Source of the DNA: CAVYVZ01 sp963772065 | GTDB lineage: Bacteria; Acidobacteriota; Vicinamibacteria; Vicinamibacterales; UBA2999 | Direction: 5' to 3' | Assembly (NCBI GenBank): GCA_963772065.1 | Contig: CAVYVZ010000010.1 | Location: 62,001 to 126,000, forward strand | DNA length: 64,000 bases | Part shown: piece by piece, positions 18,937 to 27,968 of the stretch | Position numbering within the stretch: position 1 is the first letter of the stretch | Layout: each line of letters opens with the position of its first letter | Translations under genes and position numbers: made by a program | Notes under the pieces: generated by a model | What the model saw: only the letters and a program-made list of their open reading frames with translations | Databases searched by the model: none | What the model was told of the DNA's origin: nothing

Positions 18937-21399
18937 CTAATCGTGGCGCAATGCGATGAGCGGATCGACGGATCCGGCCCGGCGCGCCGGCAGGTAGCAG
19001 GCAGTCAGGGCGGTAAGACCAAGCACGAGAGCCACGGCCACCAGTGAAATCGGATCGTGCGCCGGGATGCCAAACAGGTGGCTCTGGAGCAATCGGGCGG
19101 CGAACACGGCTCCGACCAGGCCGATGCCGAGGCCTATGGCCACGAGTGTCCCGCCCATCGCGAGCATCAATCGCACCACTTCGATCGGCCGGGCGCCCAG
19201 GGCCATGCGCACGCCGATTTCGTGTGTACGTTGTGTTGCGCTGTAGGACATCACGCTGTAAATACCCACAGCCGCCAGCATCAGGCCGAGCGCACCAAAG
19301 AAACTGAACAGTGACATCGTGAACCGCGGCTGCACCGTCTCGGAACCGAGCACCTCTTCGACCGTTTGAGGACGGCCCAGCGGCTGCTCCTTGTCGATCG
19401 CGCGCACCTGCTCCTGCAGGGGCTTCAACAACGCCATCGGATCGCCGGAGGCGCGAATCGCCAGGAGGCGCTGCGCCGGCGCAACGAAGGTATACGGCAC
19501 CAGCACCGCGGGCCTGACGTCGTTGCGCAGGCCTGCATTCCGCACGTTCCCAACGATGCCCACCACAGTCAGCTCGGGTGACCTGCTGGTATCAACCAGC
19601 ACAGTCCGATCGCCGGGAGGCCGCTCGAGGAGCGAGAGACGGATGCTCTGGCCAATCGGATCCTCTCCTTCTCGCCAGAGCCGCCGCGCCGCCTCATTTA
19701 TCAGCGCGACGCGGTCGCCACGATCCACTTCGGCGTCTGTCAGGGTCCGCCCCTGGCGGAGTGGAATGCCCATCGCGCGAAGGTAGTCGGCGCTGATCAG
19801 ATTCAGCGTGACCGCGCGGCCCGCAGGTCCCGGCTGACCGCCGATGGTGTACGGCGACTGCGGTCCACCGAACGGAAGGCCACCATTGCCAAGGGCCGCC
19901 GCGCGTACCCCCGGCAGAGACTTGACGCGCTCGAGGAGTTCTCGGCCAAACACGTTTCGTTGCTCCAGCGTGGCGTATCGGCGCGGTTGCAGCGGCACGC
20001 TGACGAGAAGCGTCCCCTCCGGCTGGAAGCCGACATCGACGCGCTGAAGTGCGACGAAGCTGCGAATCGTGAGCACCGCGGTGACGAGCAGGATCACCGA
20101 GAGCGCCACCTCAGCGATCACGAGCAGCCCGCGCAGGCGGCCGCCTCGCTCACTCGTGCCGGCGCCGCGCGACGAGTCTTTCAGCGCCTCCACGAGGTCA
20201 GGTCGCGAGGATCGCAGCGCGGGCGCCAGGCCGAACAGGATGCCGGTCAGCAGCGACACGCCCAATGAAAACAGCAGCACGGGCACATTGAGCCTCACGC
20301 GCGCCTCGTTGGGGAGATAGAACTCCGGCATGAGTGCGACGATTGCCTTGGTGGCCCCCCACGCGAACAACACGCCCAGCGCGCCGCCGACGAGAGAGAG
20401 GATCAGACTCTCCGTCAGCAACTGCCGCAGCAGGCGCTTACGGCCCGCACCGATCGACACCCGCAGCGCCATCTCCCGGCCGCGTGCCGTCGCGCGCGCA
20501 AGTTGGAGATTGGCCACATTCACGCATGCGATGAGCAGGAGCAACGCGACCGCGCCGAACAGGAGGCGCAGGCTGTTCCGCATCTCGCCGCTGGCGACCG
20601 TCACCTCCAGATAATTGGTCAACCGGCTCGTAAACCCCTCTTTCGGGAACGTCGCAGGGCGTTCGCGTGCGAGCCGGAGGTGCAACGCGTGAAGCTGCTC
20701 CTGCGCGGCGGCCTCCGAGACGCCGGACGCCAGCCGTGCGATCGGAATCGTGGGACGCGGCTCGCCGGTAATCGTGCCCATCGGCAGCCAGAAGCCCTCG
20801 TTGCCGTACCAGCCGAACCGCGGCGGCATCACTCCAACGATCGTGTGCGGCCGATCGTTCAGTCTCAGGGTCTTGCCGATTGCCGAAGGATCTCCCTGGA
20901 ACAATCGCTGCCACAGGCGGTAGCTGAGAACGACGACCGGCTCGGCTTCACCAGTTCGCTTGATGTCGGACGGCTGAATGGTTCGACCGGCGACGGGCGC
21001 TACGCCGAGGAAGTTGAACGCGTTGCCGGACAACAGGACGCCCCGGATGCTCTCCGGTGCGTACTCTCCGGTCAGCAATACTGTCTCCCAGCTGGTCGCC
21101 ATCACATCCGCGAACGCCGGCAGCTTCGTGAGCTCGAGGTAGTCCTCGAGAGGGTAAATGCCGCGCCCGTCGCGGCCGGTCTGACTGCGGAGGCCGATAG
21201 CCCAGATCTCGACCGGCTTCGCGTACGGATATGGGCTGATCAGCACACCGTAAATGACACTGAAGATCGATGAAGTAGCGCCGATGCCTAGCATCAGCGA
21301 CAGCGCGGCGACGGCCACGAAACCCGGATACTTCCTAAAGGTTCGGAGTGTGTACCGGGTGTCGTGGAGAACCGTCTGGAGCCAGGCGGATGCAGTCAT
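18937..21399 (-). CDS. ADOP-type MacB/FtsX permease (ABC transporter permease-like)
   Basis: 820 residues, intact. Built as two tandem FtsX/MacB units: N-terminal helix (VAALSLMLGIGATSSIFSVI), periplasmic MacB_PCD domain (about 60-250), three helices around residues 280-390 (ALLLLIACVNVANLQLARA and FSLGVSLLTGILFGLAPALR), a fourth, VIAEVALSVILLVTAVLTIR, near 430, a second periplasmic domain (about 450-680), and a final block of three helices ending PARRAGSVDPLIALRHD. Such proteins are found in large numbers in acidobacteria, usually without a cognate ATPase beside them; they are thought to resemble MacB-type efflux or lipoprotein export permeases, but substrates are unknown. 47 bp downstream of the VWFA protein on the same strand, perhaps co-transcribed. 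Confidence 0.92.
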   Translation of the reverse strand: MTASAWLQTVLHDTRYTLRTFRKYPGFVAVAALSLMLGIGATSSIFSVIYGVLISPYPYAKPVEIWAIGLRSQTGRDGRGIYPLEDYLELTKLPAFADVMATSWETVLLTGEYAPESIRGVLLSGNAFNFLGVAPVAGRTIQPSDIKRTGEAEPVVVLSYRLWQRLFQGDPSAIGKTLRLNDRPHTIVGVMPPRFGWYGNEGFWLPMGTITGEPRPTIPIARLASGVSEAAAQEQLHALHLRLARERPATFPKEGFTSRLTNYLEVTVASGEMRNSLRLLFGAVALLLLIACVNVANLQLARATARGREMALRVSIGAGRKRLLRQLLTESLILSLVGGALGVLFAWGATKAIVALMPEFYLPNEARVRLNVPVLLFSLGVSLLTGILFGLAPALRSSRPDLVEALKDSSRGAGTSERGGRLRGLLVIAEVALSVILLVTAVLTIRSFVALQRVDVGFQPEGTLLVSVPLQPRRYATLEQRNVFGRELLERVKSLPGVRAAALGNGGLPFGGPQSPYTIGGQPGPAGRAVTLNLISADYLRAMGIPLRQGRTLTDAEVDRGDRVALINEAARRLWREGEDPIGQSIRLSLLERPPGDRTVLVDTSRSPELTVVGIVGNVRNAGLRNDVRPAVLVPYTFVAPAQRLLAIRASGDPMALLKPLQEQVRAIDKEQPLGRPQTVEEVLGSETVQPRFTMSLFSFFGALGLMLAAVGIYSVMSYSATQRTHEIGVRMALGARPIEVVRLMLAMGGTLVAIGLGIGLVGAVFAARLLQSHLFGIPAHDPISLVAVALVLGLTALTACYLPARRAGSVDPLIALRHD

Positions 21400-21446
21400 C
21401 AGGCCTCCGCCGCTAGGACGCCGGATCGAAGGGGTTGGTTGGATTG

Positions 21447-23537
21447 CTACGAACCAATGCGCAACGGAATGAGCTCTTTCGACGCGCCGACCGTCAGCTC
21501 CACGAGGTATTCGCCGGGCGCGATCGAGCCGAGGCCGAGATCGAGCTGATGGGTTCCGCCCGCTGCGGCGGGGGCAACTGGAACATCCACCATTTTCTGG
21601 CCGCCCCTGTTGAGCAGCGCCGCCACGGGCGCATCGCTCCCGTATGCGTCGAAGCGGATCAGCAGTCGGTCGGTTCGCAGGAACTCGCGTGAGGGCGTGG
21701 GCAGCGCATCCGGATCACGGGCGTTCATCTGGAACTCGCGAGCGGTCCGAGACCGGAAGACGCGTGGCGTGCTCAGCCCCTCGGCGACCGTCAGATCCGG
21801 TACGGTCACGTCGCGGATCTCCGTGTCGATCACGGTCCCGCCGCCGGCCGCCTCGACGGAGATTCGCAATTCCATCTTGCCGGGCGGCGCTTCGAAGGTG
21901 ACGCGCTGCGGTCCGCTCACCGCGCCCGCGCTTGGCGCCGGCGCAGGAGTGGCCGACGCGAGGCCCGCTTCGGGGACGCGCCCGCGCCACACGAGATTCC
22001 CGCTGGCTTGTGCGGCGACGAGCGACACGCGGCCGGGCTGCTCACGCCGAATGCCAGGCGCCGCAGGAGCCGGCTCCCACACGAACGTGATCTGTGTCTT
22101 TCCGTTCTCGGCCCGCGACGTGCCGATCCACGTGCGTATCGGCCGGCTGCCGGCACCCGACCGGCCGCCCGGCGCCGCGATCGACGCGAGCGCCTCCTGA
22201 ACGGGCTTCGGAGGCCCGGGCTTCGGCGGCGCGACCGCGCGGGCGGTGTCCGCGGCGGTCGGCGCCCAGTAGCCCTTGCGCGCGCGTACGTCGACGCCGG
22301 GCCGCTTCACCCGCACCTTGATCTCGTGAAACCTGCCGTCGCTCGGCGCCTGGGAGGAGTTGTACCCGACCAGGTAGTAGGCGCTCGAGTCGCGCACCAT
22401 CTGCGCGAGGCCTTTCGCAAGATCGTTCTGATTGACGATCGCGCGGCCGTCGGTTTCGTTCGCGAGGGTCCGGAGCGAATCCTGCAGCGTCCGAAGGCTG
22501 GTCGCGTCGGTCTTCATGCCGACGCCTTCCTCGATGCCGTACTCGAACGCCGCCAGACCGCGGGGATCGAGCGCGTAGATCGCAGCGTTGTTCCGGTTGG
22601 CGGCGTCCCAGACGTCCCGCATCTGCGACAGCATGTCGGCCTCGGAGAACAGACGCGCGGTGTCTTCCCGTGAATCGTTCTCGCCCGCGAACGGGTCGCG
22701 CCGGCGCGGGTTGCCGACGCCGGGCAGCGTGGCGATCGGATTGCGCATCTGGGGCGGCAGCAGCGTCGTGAACCCTTCGCTGACGAAGATGATCGCCTTG
22801 CGTCCTTCGCGCAGCGATCCGAGCCGTGACGCGAGGCCGCGCAGTGCGGTCATTGTGACCTGGTTGCGAATCTGCTCGACGACTTCCGTCGGGTAGTTCG
22901 CGTACTGCTCCTCGAACTGGTTCCGCGGGTCGTAGCGGAACTTGCGCCCTTCGAAACGCTGAATGGCCGACACGATCGCGCTGTGGTTGCGCGTCAGCGA
23001 CACCGCGTCGAGCGGCGTCAACGGATACATCACCGCCAGAAGATCGTTCGGGCCGAGCTGCTGCTGCACGAAGCGCGTCAGCGGCTCCTTGACCGCGAGC
23101 GCCCCGCCAACACGCGTGTGGTAGTCGTCGAAGAAAATCACGAACAGCCGGACGTCGTCGCGCGCCGCCTCCGATTCCTCGTCGTAGGTCGAGCGAATCT
23201 GCCGCGCGGGCGCCTCACCCGGCTGCGGGTTGCCGTCCACCTTGATGAATTTGAACTGCTCGATCGTCTGGGGCTTGCCGTCCTCGAGAATCTCGAAATC
23301 CGATGCCTTCAGATCCCCGAGCGCCACGCCTTTCTTGTCCGACACGATCACGTCGACGCGGACGAAGTTGATCCCCGTGCGGAAGGTCGGCTGCTGCGGC
23401 GGCGCGGGTGGCGTCGGCTGCTGCTGCGGCTCCGCGGGCGGCGGCGCCGGCTTCTGTTGTGGCGGTTCCTGAGCGGTGCCGGCCTGCGCAAGCGCTGCCA
23501 CGAGAGCCAGAACGAGAGGGAGGCGCACCATCGTCAT
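21447..23537 (-). CDS. Secreted VWFA-related protein (acidobacterial type)
   Basis: 696 residues. Signal peptide (MTMVRLPLVLALVAALAQAG, cleaved near AQA/GTA), a Pro/Gln-rich stretch, then the VWFA-related domain (about residues 60-400) common in acidobacteria: FVRVDVIVSDKKGVALGDLK, DFEILEDGKPQTIEQF, FVIFFDDYHTR, ALRGLASRLGSLREGRKAII and YALDPRGLAAFEYG. The remainder is beta-rich (KVRVKRPGVDVRARKGYWAP is typical of the family end). The D-x-S-x-S metal site of true VWA is not obvious. Function unknown; extracytoplasmic protein-protein contacts are likely. Start: ATG 23537 or the in-frame ATG two codons later; the 5' end lies 72 bp from the divergent acyl-CoA dehydrogenase. Confidence 0.9.
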   Translation of the reverse strand: MTMVRLPLVLALVAALAQAGTAQEPPQQKPAPPPAEPQQQPTPPAPPQQPTFRTGINFVRVDVIVSDKKGVALGDLKASDFEILEDGKPQTIEQFKFIKVDGNPQPGEAPARQIRSTYDEESEAARDDVRLFVIFFDDYHTRVGGALAVKEPLTRFVQQQLGPNDLLAVMYPLTPLDAVSLTRNHSAIVSAIQRFEGRKFRYDPRNQFEEQYANYPTEVVEQIRNQVTMTALRGLASRLGSLREGRKAIIFVSEGFTTLLPPQMRNPIATLPGVGNPRRRDPFAGENDSREDTARLFSEADMLSQMRDVWDAANRNNAAIYALDPRGLAAFEYGIEEGVGMKTDATSLRTLQDSLRTLANETDGRAIVNQNDLAKGLAQMVRDSSAYYLVGYNSSQAPSDGRFHEIKVRVKRPGVDVRARKGYWAPTAADTARAVAPPKPGPPKPVQEALASIAAPGGRSGAGSRPIRTWIGTSRAENGKTQITFVWEPAPAAPGIRREQPGRVSLVAAQASGNLVWRGRVPEAGLASATPAPAPSAGAVSGPQRVTFEAPPGKMELRISVEAAGGGTVIDTEIRDVTVPDLTVAEGLSTPRVFRSRTAREFQMNARDPDALPTPSREFLRTDRLLIRFDAYGSDAPVAALLNRGGQKMVDVPVAPAAAGGTHQLDLGLGSIAPGEYLVELTVGASKELIPLRIGS

Positions 23538-23609
23538 TCGACCCCCGAATGATAACATTGCCGTTTCCGTCCGTCCTTTAGACGCTCCCGCGCTCGAAAG
23601 AGGCTGTCT

Positions 23610-24773
23610 GTGCAGCAGCAGGTCGAGGTTCCTCCTCCGCTCACCACGCTCACCCCGGACGAGGCGCTGTTCCGCGACAGCGTGTACGAGTTCGCCGATC
23701 GGGAGATCCGGCCGCGCGTCCGCGACATGGATGAGCAGGCGAAGATCCCCCGGGAGCTCATCGACAAGCTCTTCGACCTCGGCGTTATGGGCATTGAGAT
23801 TCCCGAAGCGCACGGCGGGGCGGGTGCCACCTTCTTCCATTCCGTGCTCGCGGTCGAAGCGATCTCACGGGTCGATCCCTCGGTCGGTGTTCTCGTCGAC
23901 GTGCAGAACACGCTGGTCGTGAACGCCCTGAATCGCTGGGCCAACGACGACGTGAAACGGAAATACCTCGCCCGGCTGGGAGGCGGCACGGTCGGAGCGT
24001 ACGCGCTATCGGAAGCCGAATCCGGCTCCGACGCGTTCGCCCTTGCAACACGCGCCCTCGAGCGGGACGACGACTTCATTCTCAGCGGACGGAAACTCTG
24101 GATCACCAACGCGAACGAGGCTGATGTCTTCATCGTCTTTGCGACGCTGAATCCCGAAGCGGGCTACCGAGGCATCACCGCGTTTCTGGTGGAGCGGGGC
24201 ATGCCGGGATTCACGGTGGGGAAGAAGGAAGACAAGCTTGGCATTCGCGCCAGCAGCACGTGCGAGCTCATCCTGGAGGACTGCCACGTGCCCCGCGCCA
24301 ACGTGCTCGGCGAAGTGGGCAAAGGCTACAAGGTTGCGATCGAGACGCTGAACGAAGGGCGCATCGGGATCGGCGCGCAGATGATAGGACTGGCGCAAGG
24401 GGCGCTCGATCATACAGTGCGCTACGTCAAGGAGCGGAAGCAGTTCGGCAAGCCGATCGCCGACTTCCAGGGCATTCAGTTCCAGATTGCGCGCGCGGCA
24501 ACCGAGGTCGAAGCCGCGCGGCTGATGGTCTACAACTCCGCGCGGCTGCGTGACGCCGGACTGGCGTTCCTCAAGGAAGCAGCGATGGCGAAGCTGTTCT
24601 CGTCTGAAGTCGCGGAGTCCGTGTCGTCGCTCGCGGTGAATCTGTTCGGCGGCTACGGGTTCGTGAAGGACTACCCGGTCGAGAAGCTGTTCCGCGACGC
24701 GAAGATCGGTCAGATTTACGAAGGCACGTCCAACCTGCAGCTGCAGACCATCGCCAAGCAGATACTCGGTTAG
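23610..24773 (+). CDS. Acyl-CoA dehydrogenase
   Basis: 387 residues. FAD-dependent alpha,beta-dehydrogenation of acyl-CoA. Seen: the N-terminal helical domain (FADREIRPRVRDMDEQ), VGAYALSEAESGSDAFALATRA and KLWITNANEADVFIVF (FAD and substrate binding), a KQFGKPIADFQGIQFQIA block, and YEGTSNLQLQTIAKQILG at the end, where the glutamate is the catalytic base. This build matches short/branched-chain acyl-CoA dehydrogenases. The GTG start at 23610 has AAAGAGG about 7 bases upstream. Divergent from the VWFA protein and followed by an unrelated membrane protein on the opposite strand. Confidence 0.95.
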   Translation: MQQQVEVPPPLTTLTPDEALFRDSVYEFADREIRPRVRDMDEQAKIPRELIDKLFDLGVMGIEIPEAHGGAGATFFHSVLAVEAISRVDPSVGVLVDVQNTLVVNALNRWANDDVKRKYLARLGGGTVGAYALSEAESGSDAFALATRALERDDDFILSGRKLWITNANEADVFIVFATLNPEAGYRGITAFLVERGMPGFTVGKKEDKLGIRASSTCELILEDCHVPRANVLGEVGKGYKVAIETLNEGRIGIGAQMIGLAQGALDHTVRYVKERKQFGKPIADFQGIQFQIARAATEVEAARLMVYNSARLRDAGLAFLKEAAMAKLFSSEVAESVSSLAVNLFGGYGFVKDYPVEKLFRDAKIGQIYEGTSNLQLQTIAKQILG

Positions 24774-24785
24774 GCGGCTTTCACG

Positions 24786-25412
24786 TCACGCCTCTGCCGC
24801 CGCGCCTCGATACAGCAGCCAGATCGCGAACGCCTGAACGACGTGATACAGGTCGTTGTGATTGAAGTGTTCGTGGATTGACCAGCCGCCTTGCTGCACC
24901 GCCGCGGCGAGCGCCGATACGAGGACGCCGGCGAACATCCAACGCGCGGCGTGGCGGTCCGCGCGCCACGCGATCAGCTTGAACGCCACGAGCACGACGA
25001 GCGCGGCGGCATAGGCTGCTATCGCGAACACGAACCGCGGGTTGTTCGCCAGCCAGAGGCCGTACCCAACGAATAGCAGCGCGGCAGTCCACGATGCGCC
25101 GCGCTTCGCCGCTTCGCTGAGCTGTGATCCCGCCAGCGTGCCGCGCACGACGGCGAAGGCCGCAACCACCAGGCTTTCGAGCGTGAGAATCCACAGCGCG
25201 GCGGTGACCGCCGACCGCAGGACCAGCCTGAAACCGTGAACCGTGCCGCCGGCGACGCCCGCGACGGCCGTCGCGAGAAAGGCGACCGCCCACCACCATC
25301 GCGACACGCTGTGCGTGGTTCGCGCAGCGCGAAAGAGTCGCGAGGCGAGCACGATGGTGAATGCAGCGAGGAGGTAATCGGTGATGAGCGTTGCCGGCTC
25401 GGTGATCGTCAT
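24786..25412 (-). CDS. Seven-helix membrane protein, CREST/DUF6962-like
   Basis: 208 residues with about seven hydrophobic segments. Polar residues sit inside otherwise greasy helices: TDYLLA in helix 1 (Asp), GGTVHGF, and near the C-terminus HEHFNHNDLYHVVQAF with three histidines and an aspartate. A pattern of Asp and His in a seven-helix protein is what the CREST superfamily (alkaline ceramidases, PAQR receptors) uses to bind zinc, so a membrane hydrolase is conceivable, but this is a resemblance I can see and not a proven relation. ATG 25412; no good neighbour evidence for function: it lies alone between the acyl-CoA dehydrogenase and GDH 2. Confidence 0.8.
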   Translation of the reverse strand: MTITEPATLITDYLLAAFTIVLASRLFRAARTTHSVSRWWWAVAFLATAVAGVAGGTVHGFRLVLRSAVTAALWILTLESLVVAAFAVVRGTLAGSQLSEAAKRGASWTAALLFVGYGLWLANNPRFVFAIAAYAAALVVLVAFKLIAWRADRHAARWMFAGVLVSALAAAVQQGGWSIHEHFNHNDLYHVVQAFAIWLLYRGAAAEA

Positions 25413-25532
25413 CTGCGCCCCGATTATCAGGGCTTTCCTTTCAGAACCCCGGGAGGTAACATCCGTTCACATAAGGACTGCGCATCTTGACGATTCGAGA
25501 CGCGCATAGGTAACGTGCCTACGGAGGAGCTC

Positions 25533-26801
25533 ATGCCGCAGACCCTCGACCCTCCCCGCAGCCTGAATCCGTTCGCCATCGCTCAACAGCAATTCGACAC
25601 GGCCGCCAGGCTGCTCCACCTCGACGAGGGTCTTCGGGCGGTGCTGCGGGAGCCCGTGCGGGAGCTGCACGTCACGCTCCCGGTCCGCATGGACGACGGA
25701 TCGGTCCGGGTCTACAAGGCGTTCCGCGTGCAGTACAACGATGCGCGCGGCCCCTCCAAGGGCGGCATCCGGTTTCATCCCGACGAGACGATCGATACGG
25801 TACGGGCGCTCGCCGCGTGGATGACGTGGAAGACCGCCGTGATGGACCTGCCGCTCGGCGGCGGCAAGGGCGGGATCATCTGCAATCCGAAGCTCCTCTC
25901 CGAACGCGAGCTCGAACGCGTTTCGCGCGCATATATCAACGCCATCGCCTGGATCATCGGGCCGGAGCGGGATATCCCGGCGCCGGACGTCTACACGACG
26001 CCGCAGATCATGGGCTGGATGATGGACGAGTTCTCCAAGCACCGCGGCTACACCACGCCCGGCGTGATCACCGGCAAGCCGCTGGCGCTCTGGGGATCGC
26101 TCGGGCGCGACGATGCGACCGCACGCGGCGCGATGTATGCCATTCGCGAGGCGGCAAAGGTGGTGGGAATCGATCTGTCGAAGGCGCGCGTGGCCATTCA
26201 GGGCTTCGGCAACGCGGGCACGTTCGGCATGTCACTCGCTCAGCAGATGTTCGGCGCGAAGGTGGTCGCCGTCAGCGATTCGAAGGGAGGCATCTTCGAC
26301 CCGCGCGGTCTCGACTACCGTGAGGTCCACGAGTTCAAGGAGCAGACCGGCTCGGTGAGCGGCTTCCCCGGCGCGCAGGCGATCTCCAACCACGACATTC
26401 TGGAGGTTGACGCCGAGATTCTCATCCCCGCCGCGCTCGAGAACCAGATCACGGCGGAAAACGCCGGACGCATCCGCGCGAAGATCGTCGCGGAGGAAGC
26501 GAACGGCCCGACCATTCCCGAAGCCGACGACATCCTTCTTCGCCGTGGCGTCTTCGTCATCCCCGACTTCCTCTGCAACGCGGGCGGCGTAACGGTGTCG
26601 TACTTCGAGTGGGTTCAGAACCAGCGCGGCATGCCGTGGGAGCTCGAGGACGTTCACCGGCGCCTCGACCGCAAGATGACCCGGGCGTTCAACGAATCGC
26701 TCGAGGCAAGCCGGCGCCATCGCGTCGATATGCGCACGGGCGCGTACTGCGTCGCGGTGGGACGCGTGGCCGAGGCCGTGCGCGCACGCGGCTGGGCGTA
26801 G
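25533..26801 (+). CDS. Glu/Leu/Phe/Val dehydrogenase, copy 2
   Basis: 422 residues. Same family as the gene at 17,665, clearly a paralogue (KGGIRFHPDETIDTVRALAA, LPLGGGKGGIICNP, PERDIPAPDVYTTPQIMGWM, RVAIQGFGNAGTFGMSLAQQ) but differing throughout. The HxxR/GGGKGG lysines are intact. The ATG at 25533 is chosen over an ATG/GTG 6 codons upstream because a GGAGGAG sequence lies directly before it with a 5-base spacing. Divergent from the seven-helix membrane protein (120 bp gap, TTGACG at 25,487-25,492 is a weak -35). Which cofactor (NAD or NADP) each paralogue uses cannot be read from these motifs. Confidence 0.93.
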   Translation: MPQTLDPPRSLNPFAIAQQQFDTAARLLHLDEGLRAVLREPVRELHVTLPVRMDDGSVRVYKAFRVQYNDARGPSKGGIRFHPDETIDTVRALAAWMTWKTAVMDLPLGGGKGGIICNPKLLSERELERVSRAYINAIAWIIGPERDIPAPDVYTTPQIMGWMMDEFSKHRGYTTPGVITGKPLALWGSLGRDDATARGAMYAIREAAKVVGIDLSKARVAIQGFGNAGTFGMSLAQQMFGAKVVAVSDSKGGIFDPRGLDYREVHEFKEQTGSVSGFPGAQAISNHDILEVDAEILIPAALENQITAENAGRIRAKIVAEEANGPTIPEADDILLRRGVFVIPDFLCNAGGVTVSYFEWVQNQRGMPWELEDVHRRLDRKMTRAFNESLEASRRHRVDMRTGAYCVAVGRVAEAVRARGWA

Positions 26802-26819
26802 AAGAACAGCGAGTAAGCA

Positions 26820-27968
26820 CTAGCGAGTGGCGCTCCACCGCAGCGCGACGAGCGCCGTGACCTGGCTTGGCGAGAAGTTGTCGTCGCTCAGGAGCAGCAC
26901 GCTGGTGCTTCCGTCCGGCAGGCGCGGGCCGAAGGTGATCGCCTCGAAGTTCTCGAGGCTCCGGAGCCGCTCGCTGAACTGCGTGGCCACCGATGCCAGG
27001 TCGAGCATCAGCTCTTTGTGGAGCACGGCGGCGGGCGGCGTCTTGACCAGGGACTCGCGGCCCGTGATGTCCGCCGCGCGATCGAGGGCCACCCGATAGA
27101 TACGGATCGTGTTCTGTCGTCGGGCCGTCGGCGTGGCGTCCTCCACGATGTAACCGCGCTCGAGCACAAGCAGATCGGTGGCGCTCAGCGCCAGGACGTC
27201 GACGACGCCGGCGTCGCCATCGGTGGGCGTCCAGGTCTCGGGTCGAGGCATCGCGTCCGTGAGGTAGGCGTATTCGCTGGGAGGCGCGCCGAGATTTCGG
27301 AGATCGTAGGCCAGCAGCCGCACGAGGGCGCCGCGCTCGAAGTTCGCGGCCGGGCCATCCTGCAGCAGGCTGCTCTCCATCCCTGCGAACAGCCAGCGAC
27401 GGTCGGGCGACACGCTCAGCGCTTCGAGCGAGAGGTTGAGACGCATGCCGGATGGCGTGCCGCCGCGGCCGTTCCGGTACGCGCCGGGAAGCGGAAGGGA
27501 GCGCACGAAGCGTCCGCCGCGCGTGTACTCGTGGATGCCCGCGACAGGCTGCGTGCCCTGAACCGGATCGCCTTCCGACGACACGAACCACGTCTCCTGC
27601 GCACCGGGAGCGAGCCCTTCCGCGTCGAGCGTGCGACCGTCGCCGGGCGGCGGCAGCAGCGCCACCAGCTCGCGCGGCGCGAGCGAAACGGACGGCTCGA
27701 GCGTCACCTCGAAGCCAAGCACGCGCGGCCGCAGGCGATCGTCGGCGACGGCATAGAGCCGCTTCCGAGCCACGTCGTAGAACGCACCGGAAAGGCCGCC
27801 GACGTCCGCGCGCGGCTTGCCGCGCGCATTCAGCGCCGGCAGCACGACGTCGCCCACCACGACCAGACGCGCGTCGCTCGTCGGCGCTCGCGCGACGCGC
27901 GGCACGGCGCACGAAAGCGCCGCGGCCGCGCACAGCGCCCCGAGTGCGCACTGACGGAACGATCTCAT
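26820..27968 (-). CDS. Secreted phytase-like esterase (esterase-like activity of phytase family)
   Basis: 382 residues. A signal peptide or lipoprotein leader (MRSFRQCALGALCAAAALSC, cysteine at residue 20) precedes a beta-propeller-like domain of the esterase-like phytase family: GGLSGAFYDVARKRLYAVAD, GRTLDAEGLAPGAQETWFVS, SLEALSVSPDRRWLFAGMES, and ending ENFEAITFGPRLPDGSTSVLLLSDDNF. The name reflects family similarity; actual phytase or esterase activity is uncertain. The start overlaps the Mo subunit stop by 4 bp (ATGA at 27,965-27,968), so it is translated from the same mRNA as the molybdenum hydroxylase, an association I cannot explain. Confidence 0.8.
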   Translation of the reverse strand: MRSFRQCALGALCAAAALSCAVPRVARAPTSDARLVVVGDVVLPALNARGKPRADVGGLSGAFYDVARKRLYAVADDRLRPRVLGFEVTLEPSVSLAPRELVALLPPPGDGRTLDAEGLAPGAQETWFVSSEGDPVQGTQPVAGIHEYTRGGRFVRSLPLPGAYRNGRGGTPSGMRLNLSLEALSVSPDRRWLFAGMESSLLQDGPAANFERGALVRLLAYDLRNLGAPPSEYAYLTDAMPRPETWTPTDGDAGVVDVLALSATDLLVLERGYIVEDATPTARRQNTIRIYRVALDRAADITGRESLVKTPPAAVLHKELMLDLASVATQFSERLRSLENFEAITFGPRLPDGSTSVLLLSDDNFSPSQVTALVALRWSATR

